Assembly: GCA_036276235.1 (NCBI GenBank)
Contig: DATBDZ010000397.1
Span: 1-7,760 of the forward strand
Source of the DNA: JANWHF01 sp036276235
GTDB lineage: Bacteria > Planctomycetota > Phycisphaerae > Tepidisphaerales > Tepidisphaeraceae
Direction: 5' to 3'
Length of the DNA stretch: 7,760 bases
Position numbers and translations under genes: made by a program. Position 1 is the stretch's first letter; each line of letters opens with the position of its first letter. The notes under the pieces are model-generated. The model searched no databases. It was not told the DNA's origin and saw nothing but the letters and a program-made list of their open reading frames with translations. This document shows positions 1 through 6,527 of the stretch, piece after piece.

Positions 1-842
1 CCATCCAGCGTCTGTCCGGCTTCGAGCTCCTGGCCCATCCGGGCCGGCTCAACTTTCTGATAAACCGTTTGCCCGCGATAATAGCTCGGCCGCTCGACGC
101 TATCGATTCGAATGACCTGAAGCGTGAGGTTGTCCTGCCCGCCGCGTTTTTCCGCCAGCGCGATCATTTCGCGGCAGGCGTTTTCGGGGGTCTGCTTGCT
201 GACAAAGTCGTGAATTTCGTTTTCGGTGAGATAGCACCAGAGGCCGTCGGTCGCCTGGATGATGAAATCGCCGTGCGAGACACTGAGCGTGTGATAATCC
301 GCGCGGATCATCGGCTCCTGCCCGACCGCGCGCGTAAGCACCGAGCGAAACGGACTGTTCATCGCCTCCTGCACGGTGATCAGCCCGAGCTTAAGCTGCA
401 CGCCGGCATAGGAGTGATCGCTGGTGACGCGTCGAATGCGGCTGCCCTGGACGGCATAAACGCGACAATCGCCAACGTGGCCGATGGCGATTTCGTTGTG
501 CCGCATGACGCTGATCGTCAGCGTGGTGAGCATCCGTCCTTCGATCCGCTGCTTCATTCCCTGGTCATAGACCGCGAGATTGGCATTGCTGAACATCTGA
601 TGGAGAAGCTGATTGGGCGTGCAACCGGCCTTCGCTTCGGTGAAAGCCTGTCGGGCCTTGGAGCAGGCAAGCTGGCTGGCGATCTCGCCGTCGCCGTGCC
701 CGCCGACGCCGTCGGCCAGGATCGCCACCGCACCGCGCGTGCGCCATTCTTCGGGAGAGGCAGGCTGCCAGAAATCGAGGCTGTCTTCGTTATTCGTGCG
801 CACCCGCCCCGCCGACGACTGGCCCGCATAGGTAATCTCCAT
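1..842 (-). CDS. PP2C-family Ser/Thr protein phosphatase, C-terminus cut by window edge (probable phosphatase-kinase fusion)
   Basis: Metal-dependent PP2C phosphatase, which removes phosphate from Ser/Thr residues in the cytoplasm and usually opposes Hanks-type kinases. Reading from ATG at 842-840 gives 280 codons with no stop before the edge. Motifs run in family order: RVRTNNEDS (13-21), DGVGGHGDGEIAS (44-56), MLTTLT (104-109, Leu where MGTT is usual), GHVGDCRVY (121-129), SDHS (141-144), LTRAVG (169-174), ATDGLW (197-202), GGQDNLTL (234-241). Metal-ligand candidates are Asp20, Asp44, Asp199 and Asp237. The phosphatase domain is complete by about residue 246; the remaining 34 residues end in LEAGQTLDG, which looks like the entry to a kinase domain. 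The start is supported by AAGGA ten bases upstream and by motif I lying at its usual distance from the N-terminus. No signal peptide is seen. Family assignment is firm; the fusion is inferred. Confidence 0.93.
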   Translation of the reverse strand, partial: MEITYAGQSSAGRVRTNNEDSLDFWQPASPEEWRTRGAVAILADGVGGHGDGEIASQLACSKARQAFTEAKAGCTPNQLLHQMFSNANLAVYDQGMKQRIEGRMLTTLTISVMRHNEIAIGHVGDCRVYAVQGSRIRRVTSDHSYAGVQLKLGLITVQEAMNSPFRSVLTRAVGQEPMIRADYHTLSVSHGDFIIQATDGLWCYLTENEIHDFVSKQTPENACREMIALAEKRGGQDNLTLQVIRIDSVERPSYYRGQTVYQKVEPARMGQELEAGQTLD

Positions 843-1057
843 GTCGCTCTGATCCTTGCGCGGTCTATCAAAATGCGCGGAGGCTAGCTGGTTGTCCCAA
901 GCCGAAAGCGGCGGTTACAGCCCTGGTATGAGTCACTCTATTGATCGCTAGACATCATGCAATGACTGTTCGATATGCTCCAACTCAAGTTGCTATCCGC
1001 AATTCCAATTCAGGATCAAGACAACCGTCATGCTGAGGTACTCCGAAAACCCAACGA
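843..1057. other. Intergenic gap upstream of the PP2C gene
   Basis: 215 bases between the lipoprotein stop and the phosphatase start, more AT-rich than the flanking genes. It must carry the 3' end of the lipoprotein transcript and probably a promoter for the phosphatase. I found no convincing -35/-10 pair. The only hairpin noticed is a four-base stem (GCCG/CGGC, near 902-913) without a T-run, too weak to call a terminator. Confidence 0.4.
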
Positions 1058-2281
1058 CTATTCACGCCCCGCGCTTGCTCCGCGCATGATCGGCGCTCCG
1101 TCGATCTTAACTCGCATCAGCGTATAAGGCGGCTTGCGCTCATCGACGCCGTTGTTCATTCTTGCCATGCGGTTTAGCTGGTTGTTGGTGAAATAGAGAT
1201 ACTGATCGCTGGAGATGCTCAACGTATCTGGCCAGATGATCTTCGAGTTGCTGGCGATGATCGAATAAGTGCCGCCGGTATCCCGCATTCGGATGGCATT
1301 GTGCTCGTAATCGGTCAGATAAAGGCGGCCCTGCGAATCGGTTTCCAAGCCATCGGAGGCAAACCCGCGATCGCCCAGATCCTGCACTGTGCCCGCCACT
1401 TCCGGATCGCTTTGCCTTTGGTCAACCAGTGCGTCGACGCTCACGCTGTAAAGGTGCCGGCTCGAAAGCGGGCAGTAAAAGAGTCGCGAGCCGTCGTTGC
1501 TGATGGCGATGCCGTCCGATCCCATCTTCGGGCCGGTGAGCGGCTTCCCTTCCACGGTGGCCGAAAATGTCGGGTCGGCTTTTGTGGAAGGATGATTGGT
1601 CAATCGCCGCCAGCTTTTTTGTGAATCAAGATCGACAACGATGATGCCGTTGGGGCCTGTCGCGGATGAATCGGTGATGAACGCCATCCCCTCTTTCCCG
1701 CGCGTCAGATCGAATCTCACGTCATTGATATAGGTCGTCGGAAAGACAACGGTCGGCGAAAAGGTGATCGTCTTGATCACATCGCCGCTGCCTAGATCGA
1801 CGCAGACAAGCTTGGCCGCGCCGGGCCTGACATTGCCCATGTTGATCGAACCGGTATCCAAGAGCCATAAGCGATCGCGCGGATCGATCACGACGCTCTG
1901 CACCGACACGAGGCTATGCCCCGGATCCGCGCGATTGAAGGTGTTGTACCGCTCGCTGGGATAGGCGACCGCCTGCCCTTCCTTAATCTCCGCGACCGTG
2001 AATTTCACCGGATCGCCCCACTTGGGATAACTGACGAAGATGCGGCCAGAATGCGACACGGTGACGCCCGTCGGCATCGGGCCGTTGAAGTAGGCGATTG
2101 TCTCAACGTTGCCAACATCTTCCGACGGCGGAATGCGCGCCGAAGCAAGCTCGGCCTGATCTCCCTGGTTATTCCTGGGCGCCTTAACCTGCTCGCGGCC
2201 GCCGTGCTGCGTATCGTGAGCACATCCAAGAACCAGACAGATCAATCCCGTGATGGAAACAAACAGACCGGATTTTCGCAT
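1058..2281 (-). CDS. Lipoprotein of the yellow/major royal jelly protein (L-dopachrome tautomerase-related) family
   Basis: Predicted 407-residue exported lipoprotein. Residues 1-20 form a signal peptide: basic MRK, hydrophobic core, then lipobox L-V-L-G-C with Cys20 as the lipidated residue; the +2 residue is Ala, so no inner-membrane retention signal of the Asp type. The rest is a beta-propeller of the yellow/MRJP family, recognised from TYINDVRFD (183-191), AFITDSS (200-206), SDGIAISNDG (255-264), LFYCPLSSRHLYSV (267-280), SDGLETDSQGRLYLTDYEHN (309-328) and PDTLSIS (351-357). Family members bind small ligands; few bacterial ones are characterised, so the ligand is unknown. The start at 2281 is chosen over a longer frame (to 2386) because it begins the signal peptide and has AAGGAG six bases upstream. 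It lies 94 bases downstream of the lactate dehydrogenase on the same strand and could be co-transcribed. Confidence 0.85.
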   Translation of the reverse strand: MRKSGLFVSITGLICLVLGCAHDTQHGGREQVKAPRNNQGDQAELASARIPPSEDVGNVETIAYFNGPMPTGVTVSHSGRIFVSYPKWGDPVKFTVAEIKEGQAVAYPSERYNTFNRADPGHSLVSVQSVVIDPRDRLWLLDTGSINMGNVRPGAAKLVCVDLGSGDVIKTITFSPTVVFPTTYINDVRFDLTRGKEGMAFITDSSATGPNGIIVVDLDSQKSWRRLTNHPSTKADPTFSATVEGKPLTGPKMGSDGIAISNDGSRLFYCPLSSRHLYSVSVDALVDQRQSDPEVAGTVQDLGDRGFASDGLETDSQGRLYLTDYEHNAIRMRDTGGTYSIIASNSKIIWPDTLSISSDQYLYFTNNQLNRMARMNNGVDERKPPYTLMRVKIDGAPIMRGASAGRE

Positions 2282-2292
2282 GGGTTGCTCCT
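2282..2292 (-). promoter_or_regulatory. Ribosome binding site deciding the lipoprotein start
   Basis: On the minus strand the sequence reads AAGGAG, then CAACCC, then ATG. This strong Shine-Dalgarno match at six-base spacing fixes the start at 2281 rather than at the upstream in-frame codons. Confidence 0.75.
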
Positions 2293-2321
2293 TCGCAAGA
2301 ACCTGACGGCGCGCGTGCGCA

Positions 2322-2337
2322 CTCGAACGGGTTCGAG
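2322..2337. repeat. 16-bp palindrome (CTCGAAC-GG-GTTCGAG) between lactate dehydrogenase and lipoprotein genes
   Basis: Seven-base perfect arms flank a two-base centre, about 40 bases upstream of the lipoprotein start and 38 bases past the lactate dehydrogenase stop. It could be an operator for a dimeric regulator, or an RNA hairpin (six-base stem, four-base loop) in the intercistronic region. No T-run follows on either strand, so an intrinsic terminator is unlikely. Confidence 0.45.
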
Positions 2338-2375
2338 GCAGGCAACCAACGTGCCGATAAGGCTGAGCAACACCC

Positions 2376-3329
2376 TCAAAACCCAAGCGAACGAATCACC
2401 CCGCGAACTTCCTCCGCGCTGTTCTTCAACCCCAGCACTTCCGCCTCATTCATCGGCACCGCCAGCGGCGCTTCGACGCCGGATCGATTGACCAGGCGCG
2501 GCACCGATAGACAGACATCCGAAATCCCGTGGTAATCGTTCAGCAGCGCGCTGACGGGCATCACGCGGCTCTCGTCGCGAAGAATCGCCGCCAGGATGTG
2601 CGCCGTCGCCAGGCCGATGGCGTAACTGGTCGCGCCTTTTCCCTCGATGATTCGATAGGCGGATTGCTTGACGTTCTGAAGAATCTCGGCGCGATCCTGC
2701 ACCGACGGCTTGCCGTGCCCGGCGACGGCCCACTGATGCAGAGGCACGCCGCCGATTGTCGCGCTGCTCCACAGCGGCACTTCCGAATCTCCATGCTCCC
2801 CGACAATGTGCGCATGCACATTCGCCACCGCGACGCGGCAACGCTGCGCGATCAGGAAGCGCAGTCGCGAGCTATCGAGCACTGTTCCGCTGCCAAAGAC
2901 CGTTGTCGCAGAGCGTCCGCTTAGCTTGAGCGCGACATAGGTAATGACATCCACCGGATTGGTGACCAGCAGCAGAATCGCCTGCGGCGCGGCCCGTAGA
3001 AGTTTTGGAATGAGATCGCGGCACATGTGCACATTCGCCGCCGCCAGGTCCAGGCGGCTCTGCCCCGGCTTCTGCTTCGCGCCCGCCGTGACGACAATGA
3101 CATCGGCGTCGGCGCAAATCGCCGGATCGTCCGAACCTTCGACGCTCGCCGACGGGACAAACTGCAAGCCATGATTCAGATCCAGCGCCTGCGCCTCCAC
3201 CCGCGCGCGATCCATATCGAAGAGCGCCAGATTCGGCCCGATCCCCTGCACGAGACACGCGTAAGCGATCGTCGCGCCGACATTCCCCGCGCCGACGATG
3301 GCAATTTTGTGATTCGATGCAATTGGCAT
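2376..3329 (-). CDS. ldh: L-lactate dehydrogenase (NAD-dependent)
   Basis: Interconverts L-lactate and pyruvate with NAD(H) in the cytoplasm. The 317-residue product has the usual family length. Seen: Rossmann glycine motif GAGNVG (13-18); Asp38 after the second strand for NAD specificity; mobile-loop AGAKQKPGQSR (82-92) with Gln86 and Arg92 (Gln102/Arg109 in standard numbering); TNPVD with Asn124; LDSSRLR with Asp152 and Arg155 (Asp168/Arg171); GEHGDSE with catalytic His179 (His195); GKGATSY with Thr234 (Thr246). Gln at the 102 position is the lactate- rather than malate-dehydrogenase signature, where Arg is expected. Arg157 and His172 match the positions (Arg173, His188) that bind fructose-1,6-bisphosphate in Bacillus LDH, so allosteric activation is possible. 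The ATG at 3329 is preferred over a TTG at 3365, because the Rossmann fold begins a few residues after it. No Shine-Dalgarno is visible. It is divergent from the HabA-like/fuconate dehydratase unit. Confidence 0.95.
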   Translation of the reverse strand: MPIASNHKIAIVGAGNVGATIAYACLVQGIGPNLALFDMDRARVEAQALDLNHGLQFVPSASVEGSDDPAICADADVIVVTAGAKQKPGQSRLDLAAANVHMCRDLIPKLLRAAPQAILLLVTNPVDVITYVALKLSGRSATTVFGSGTVLDSSRLRFLIAQRCRVAVANVHAHIVGEHGDSEVPLWSSATIGGVPLHQWAVAGHGKPSVQDRAEILQNVKQSAYRIIEGKGATSYAIGLATAHILAAILRDESRVMPVSALLNDYHGISDVCLSVPRLVNRSGVEAPLAVPMNEAEVLGLKNSAEEVRGVIRSLGF

Positions 3330-3337
3330 GGCGGCAG

Positions 3338-3365
3338 TGTATAAGAGCCGCGCGGCCGGCGGCAA
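3338..3365 (-). promoter_or_regulatory. Candidate sigma70-type promoter for ldh (leaderless transcript)
   Basis: Reading the minus strand, TTGCCG (3365-3360) is followed after 16 bases by TATACA (3343-3338). Transcription would start near 3331, within a few bases of the ldh ATG at 3329, leaving almost no leader. This fits the absence of a Shine-Dalgarno sequence. It rests on hexamer likeness and position only. Confidence 0.4.
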
Positions 3366-3395
3366 ATACCCACACTTTCAGGGCACCAACCAACC

Positions 3396-3845
3396 ATGAA
3401 CCCTTCAGATTGCGTCAGCAGATCGAACTTGCGTCACGGAATTATCTTCATGCTTGTCGGCCTCGTCTGGGGGCTGATCGTTCCGCATACGCCCTATCCG
3501 CGATTGGCGCTGGGCGCGCACATCCAACTCACCGGCAGCGGCATCATGTTCCTCGTCGCCGGACTCGTGATCGCGCACTTGAACCTGGGGACGGGGCAAT
3601 TCTCCCGAGTGATCCTACTCGCCGGCCCGTGGATCACCTGGCCAATGGCCCTCAGCGAAATCGCCAACGCCTGGTGGGGAACCAGCAAGATGCTGCCGAT
3701 CGTCGCTCATCAAGGCGGCGCTGCCGGCGCCGCGCCGTGGCAGGAAGCGATCGTCGCGATCACGCATGTCGTCGCCGGCTTGTTTATCATTGTGTATTGG
3801 GCGACGGTGCTGTGGGGGTTACAATGCAGGTCGAAGGCAACTTGA
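3396..3845 (+). CDS. Four-helix membrane protein resembling hydroxylaminobenzene mutase (HabA-like)
   Basis: A 149-residue integral membrane protein with hydrophobic segments at about 18-31, 39-61, 70-93 and 117-142. From memory it shares the HabA pattern: an N-terminal R..LRHGIIF leading into GLVWGLIVPHT, then a PRLALGAH stretch, a central TWPMALSEIANAWWG, MLPIVAHQG, WQEAIV and a terminal VLWGL. HabA rearranges hydroxylaminobenzene to 2-aminophenol, but many relatives in organisms without nitrobenzene breakdown have no known reaction, so function here is open. ATG 3396 is kept because the conserved N-terminal R-H-G stretch begins before the next ATG (3450); the Shine-Dalgarno is weak. The stop overlaps the next gene by 22 bases, and the two are probably one transcript. 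A general small membrane protein of unrelated function remains possible. Confidence 0.7.
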   Translation: MNPSDCVSRSNLRHGIIFMLVGLVWGLIVPHTPYPRLALGAHIQLTGSGIMFLVAGLVIAHLNLGTGQFSRVILLAGPWITWPMALSEIANAWWGTSKMLPIVAHQGGAAGAAPWQEAIVAITHVVAGLFIIVYWATVLWGLQCRSKAT

Positions 3846-5125
3846 TCATCACCGATCTCACTGTCCGCGACATTCGCTTTCCGACCGCCCGCGCGAAAGA
3901 CGGCTCGGACGCGCTCAACGCCGGCGACTACTCGGCGACCTACGTCACGCTTCAGACGGATCAGGGGCTTTGCGGGAATGGCATCACCTTCACCAATGGC
4001 CGCGGCAATGAGATTTGCTGCTGCGCGGTTCATGCACTTAAGCATCATGTGATCGGCCGCACGTTTGAGTCGATCATGCGTGATATGCGCGGGCTGTATG
4101 AGGCGCTGACCCTGGATAATCAGCTTCGTTGGCTCGGGCCCGAGAAAGGCGTCATTCATCTTGCGACGGCGGCAGTCCTCAACGCCGTCTGGGATCTGTG
4201 GGCAAAGCTCGAGCGCAAGCCGCTCTGGAAATTGCTGTCTGATTTCTCGCCGCAACAACTGATTGATTGTATCGACTTCAGTTACATCACAGATGCGTTA
4301 TCACCGCAGCAGGCGTTGGAGATTCTGCAAGCGCAGGAATCGATGCGCGCTTCGCGCGAGCAGCGCGTGCGCGAGATCGGATATCACGCCTACACGACTT
4401 CCACCGGATGGATCGGCTACTCCGATGAAAAAGTCCGCCGGCTATGTGAGGAGGCGCTTGCCGCCGGATGGACGCACTTCAAGATGAAGGTGGGTCGCGA
4501 TCTGGAGGCGAATCGTCGCCGGGCGGCACTGATGCGCAGCGCGATCGGCGCCGATCTCGTGCTCATGATGGACGCCAACCAATGTTGGGGCGTCGATGAG
4601 GCGATCGAGCAGATGCGATCTTTGGCCGAGTTTCATCCCTGGTGGATCGAAGAGCCGACCAGCCCGGATGATGTGCTGGGTCATGCGAAGATCGCCAGGG
4701 CCATCGCGCCGATAGGCGTCGCGACCGGCGAAGCCTGCCACAATCGCGTCATCTTCAAGCAGCTTTTTCAGGCGGAGGCGATTCGCTTTTGCCAGGTCGA
4801 TACCTGCCGCCTCGCAAGCGTGAACGAGTGGCTCGCGGTGGTATTGATGGCCGCCAAGTTCGGCGTCCCCATCTGCCCCCACGCCGGCGGCGTCGGCCTG
4901 TGCGAATACGCCCAGCACGTCTCCCTCTTCGACTACATCTGCGCCAGCGGCACCATGGATGGCCGCGTGCTCGAATACGTCGATCACCTGCACGAGCATT
5001 TCGTCGACCCAGTTCGCATGCGTGGCAATCGCTATCTCGTCCCCGAAGCGCCGGGATACAGTATTGCGATGAAGCCGCAGTCGCTGACGGATTACGAGTT
5101 TCCCGACGGGAAGGCATGGCGCTAG
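3824..5125 (+). CDS. L-fuconate dehydratase (enolase superfamily)
   Basis: Dehydrates L-fuconate to 2-keto-3-deoxy-L-fuconate in non-phosphorylative L-fucose breakdown; cytoplasmic and Mg-dependent. The 433 residues match the family's usual length. The N-terminal capping domain holds RDIRFPTAR (15-23), DGSDA (26-30) and LRWLGPEKGVIHLATAAVLN (101-120). The barrel carries KMK with Lys220 and Lys222, metal ligands Asp250 (DANQ), Glu276 (EEPT) and Glu303 (TGE), and the Asp326/His353 dyad (QVDTC, CPHAGG). All of these sit at a constant +2 offset from the residues reported for Xanthomonas campestris FucD (Lys220, Asp248, Glu274, Glu301, Asp324, His351). It ends with EYVDHLHEHFVDP (384-396), also typical, and shared with human ENOSF1. 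The start ATG 3824 lies inside the preceding gene, with GGGGG six bases upstream. Other sugar-acid dehydratases of the superfamily are less likely given residue-level agreement. Confidence 0.94.
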   Translation: MQVEGNLIITDLTVRDIRFPTARAKDGSDALNAGDYSATYVTLQTDQGLCGNGITFTNGRGNEICCCAVHALKHHVIGRTFESIMRDMRGLYEALTLDNQLRWLGPEKGVIHLATAAVLNAVWDLWAKLERKPLWKLLSDFSPQQLIDCIDFSYITDALSPQQALEILQAQESMRASREQRVREIGYHAYTTSTGWIGYSDEKVRRLCEEALAAGWTHFKMKVGRDLEANRRRAALMRSAIGADLVLMMDANQCWGVDEAIEQMRSLAEFHPWWIEEPTSPDDVLGHAKIARAIAPIGVATGEACHNRVIFKQLFQAEAIRFCQVDTCRLASVNEWLAVVLMAAKFGVPICPHAGGVGLCEYAQHVSLFDYICASGTMDGRVLEYVDHLHEHFVDPVRMRGNRYLVPEAPGYSIAMKPQSLTDYEFPDGKAWR

Positions 5126-5298
5126 ACATGGAGAGAATGTAAAGGTGACGTCGCGAACGACTGCAGCAGCACATCGCCTTTCACCAAGATCGCCGCGCCG
5201 AATACTATTCCGACGATGACGGCGATCACCAACAGCCGGGCCAGTGAGAGGTCCGTGCTGGCTTGCCTGTCGGGATGTCGTTGGGAGTCATTGGGCAT
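5122..5298 (-). CDS. Small single-pass membrane protein, last gene of a four-gene membrane operon
   Basis: A 58-residue product of unknown function: a polar N-terminus of about 18 residues, one strong hydrophobic helix (about residues 20-39, LARLLVIAVIVGIVFGAAIL) and a short tail. ATG at 5298 is preferred over an in-frame TTG at 5307; a weak GGA precedes it. The gap to the upstream membrane gene is only 14 bases, and order and strand match the rest of the operon. The polar-then-helix layout resembles the N-termini of the two larger operon proteins, so it may be a shortened relative. Its stop codon overlaps that of the convergent fuconate dehydratase. Because it is short and unrecognised, expression is not certain. 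Confidence 0.5.
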   Translation of the reverse strand: MPNDSQRHPDRQASTDLSLARLLVIAVIVGIVFGAAILVKGDVLLQSFATSPLHSLHV

Positions 5299-5312
5299 TT
5301 CGTCCAACCCGT

Positions 5313-5909
5313 TTAATGACGGCTCACCGGATGGAGAAAAAAGCTTCCAATTACCAGCGGCGCTAGTGCCAGAATCACCGCGATGATGATTCCGATCGAT
5401 ATGCCGCGCGCGTTTCCGCGCAACAGCAGTGCCGCCGGTCCGGCAGTGATCATTAATCCGATGCCAAACCCAACGCCCTCTGACGGGATCAGCCCGAGCG
5501 TAAGAAACCCGGCGACGATCACGTAAATAAATCCGATCAGTATCTGAGCCCAGAATGGTAACCGCGTCCCCTTGGGCTCCATCGTGGCGTAATTCAGAAC
5601 CTGTGCCGCTTGCGGCTTCGCCACGTCAGCAGCACGAACAACCGAAGCCAACCCCACCCCACCGTCATCGTCCCTCCCGCTCCCTCGCGTCATCGACCAC
5701 CCCAGCCCAAGCGCCGCCACGACCACGAACGCGAGCAATCCAATTCCCGGCAGATCGAACGATGACACCGCGACGCCCGCGCCGACGGCGACGACTCCGA
5801 TCAGCAGAACCAACACGATGCGAACACTCCATCGATCCGAGGCGTCACGGGGAACGGAAAGATCTGGGTCGCGTGGAGGCTGAGATGATTTGGTCCCACT
5901 GCTCGACAT
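5313..5909 (-). CDS. Multi-pass membrane protein of unknown function (paralogue of the 5919-6527 product)
   Basis: A 198-residue protein that I do not recognise. A polar Ser/Pro/Asp-rich N-terminus (1-28) precedes hydrophobic segments at about 29-49 and 54-72. A soluble linker (73-117) carries VLNYATMEPKG (104-114). Three more segments follow at about 119-140, 145-163 and 168-191. The upstream operon protein has the same order of segments and a VLDY motif at the matching place, which suggests an old duplication. ATG 5909 lies nine bases after the upstream stop, with only a weak ribosome site, consistent with coupled translation. No catalytic motif is visible. Confidence 0.8.
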   Translation of the reverse strand: MSSSGTKSSQPPRDPDLSVPRDASDRWSVRIVLVLLIGVVAVGAGVAVSSFDLPGIGLLAFVVVAALGLGWSMTRGSGRDDDGGVGLASVVRAADVAKPQAAQVLNYATMEPKGTRLPFWAQILIGFIYVIVAGFLTLGLIPSEGVGFGIGLMITAGPAALLLRGNARGISIGIIIAVILALAPLVIGSFFLHPVSRH

Positions 5910-5918
5910 AGAGCCACG

Positions 5919-6527
5919 TTAGGGCATATGAACCGGCACGGGCCTGGAGCCCATCGCTCCAACCGCGCCAAAGCAAAGGCAAACCAACACCAGCGCCGCC
6001 AACGGAACCGACACCATCAACCCCACGCCAAATGTGCGCGACGACTCGAAGAAGAGGCAGATGCATCCGGCCGCCATCAGCAAGAGCAGGCAAATGACGA
6101 CCGATTCGTTCAGCAGGCTGGTGCCCTGTAACCGGACATAGATAACGCCGAAGCCGACTCCCAGTCCCGCAAAGAACTTGAGCATGTCCACGGTCGATCG
6201 CGTTCCCGGCGAAAGGTGATCGACCCGCCGTCCCACTTGCGGCGTTCGATAATCGAGTACGCGCGAACCTGCGCTGGCGTCTGCCGGCAACCTCGATACG
6301 CTCACGATCATCTGCCTCTGCCTCCGTCCAGTGACTTTCTCAACCACGTAGAGCGCTACGAACACTCCAACAAACACCGCGATGAGAGCGCCGTTGGAAT
6401 CGACCCAGCCATATCGTGTCAGCGCGAGAGCCCCGACGCTGATCAATGCGATCACGAACAGCAGCAGCACCCTGCTGCCGGCCAGATCGGATTTGGCCGA
6501 GGGCGGGACGGGCGGCTCCGTACTCAT
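5919..6527 (-). CDS. Multi-pass membrane protein of unknown function (paralogue of the 5313-5909 product)
   Basis: A 202-residue protein that I do not recognise. A Pro/Ser-rich N-terminus (1-17) leads to hydrophobic segments at about 18-37 and 46-63. A basic cytoplasmic-looking linker (64-112; GRRQRQ at 67-72) contains VLDYRTP (90-96). Three further segments follow at about 113-130, 141-160 and 166-190. The start ATG overlaps the stop of the upstream gene as ATGA, a standard sign of translational coupling. The positive linker suggests, by the positive-inside rule, that the N-terminus also faces the cytoplasm. Function is unknown. Confidence 0.82.
   Translation of the reverse strand: MSTEPPVPPSAKSDLAGSRVLLLFVIALISVGALALTRYGWVDSNGALIAVFVGVFVALYVVEKVTGRRQRQMIVSVSRLPADASAGSRVLDYRTPQVGRRVDHLSPGTRSTVDMLKFFAGLGVGFGVIYVRLQGTSLLNESVVICLLLLMAAGCICLFFESSRTFGVGLMVSVPLAALVLVCLCFGAVGAMGSRPVPVHMP

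Noticed and set aside
69..887. Plus-strand open frame of 272 codons
   Set aside because: It lies antisense to the PP2C gene, whose motifs are all present in order on the minus strand; the plus frame shows no recognisable domain and is a high-GC shadow.
2322..2337. LexA/SOS box resembling CGAAC-N4-GTTCG
   Set aside because: The arms look alike, but the spacer is two bases rather than four, and neither neighbouring gene is an SOS-type gene.
3317..3823. Upstream part of the frame leading into L-fuconate dehydratase
   Set aside because: The in-frame upstream translation is Arg-rich and overlaps the HabA-like gene in another frame; enzyme homology begins just after ATG 3824.
4442..4999. Minus-strand open frame of 185 codons
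   Set aside because: It is antisense to the barrel domain of L-fuconate dehydratase, where every catalytic residue is accounted for on the plus strand.
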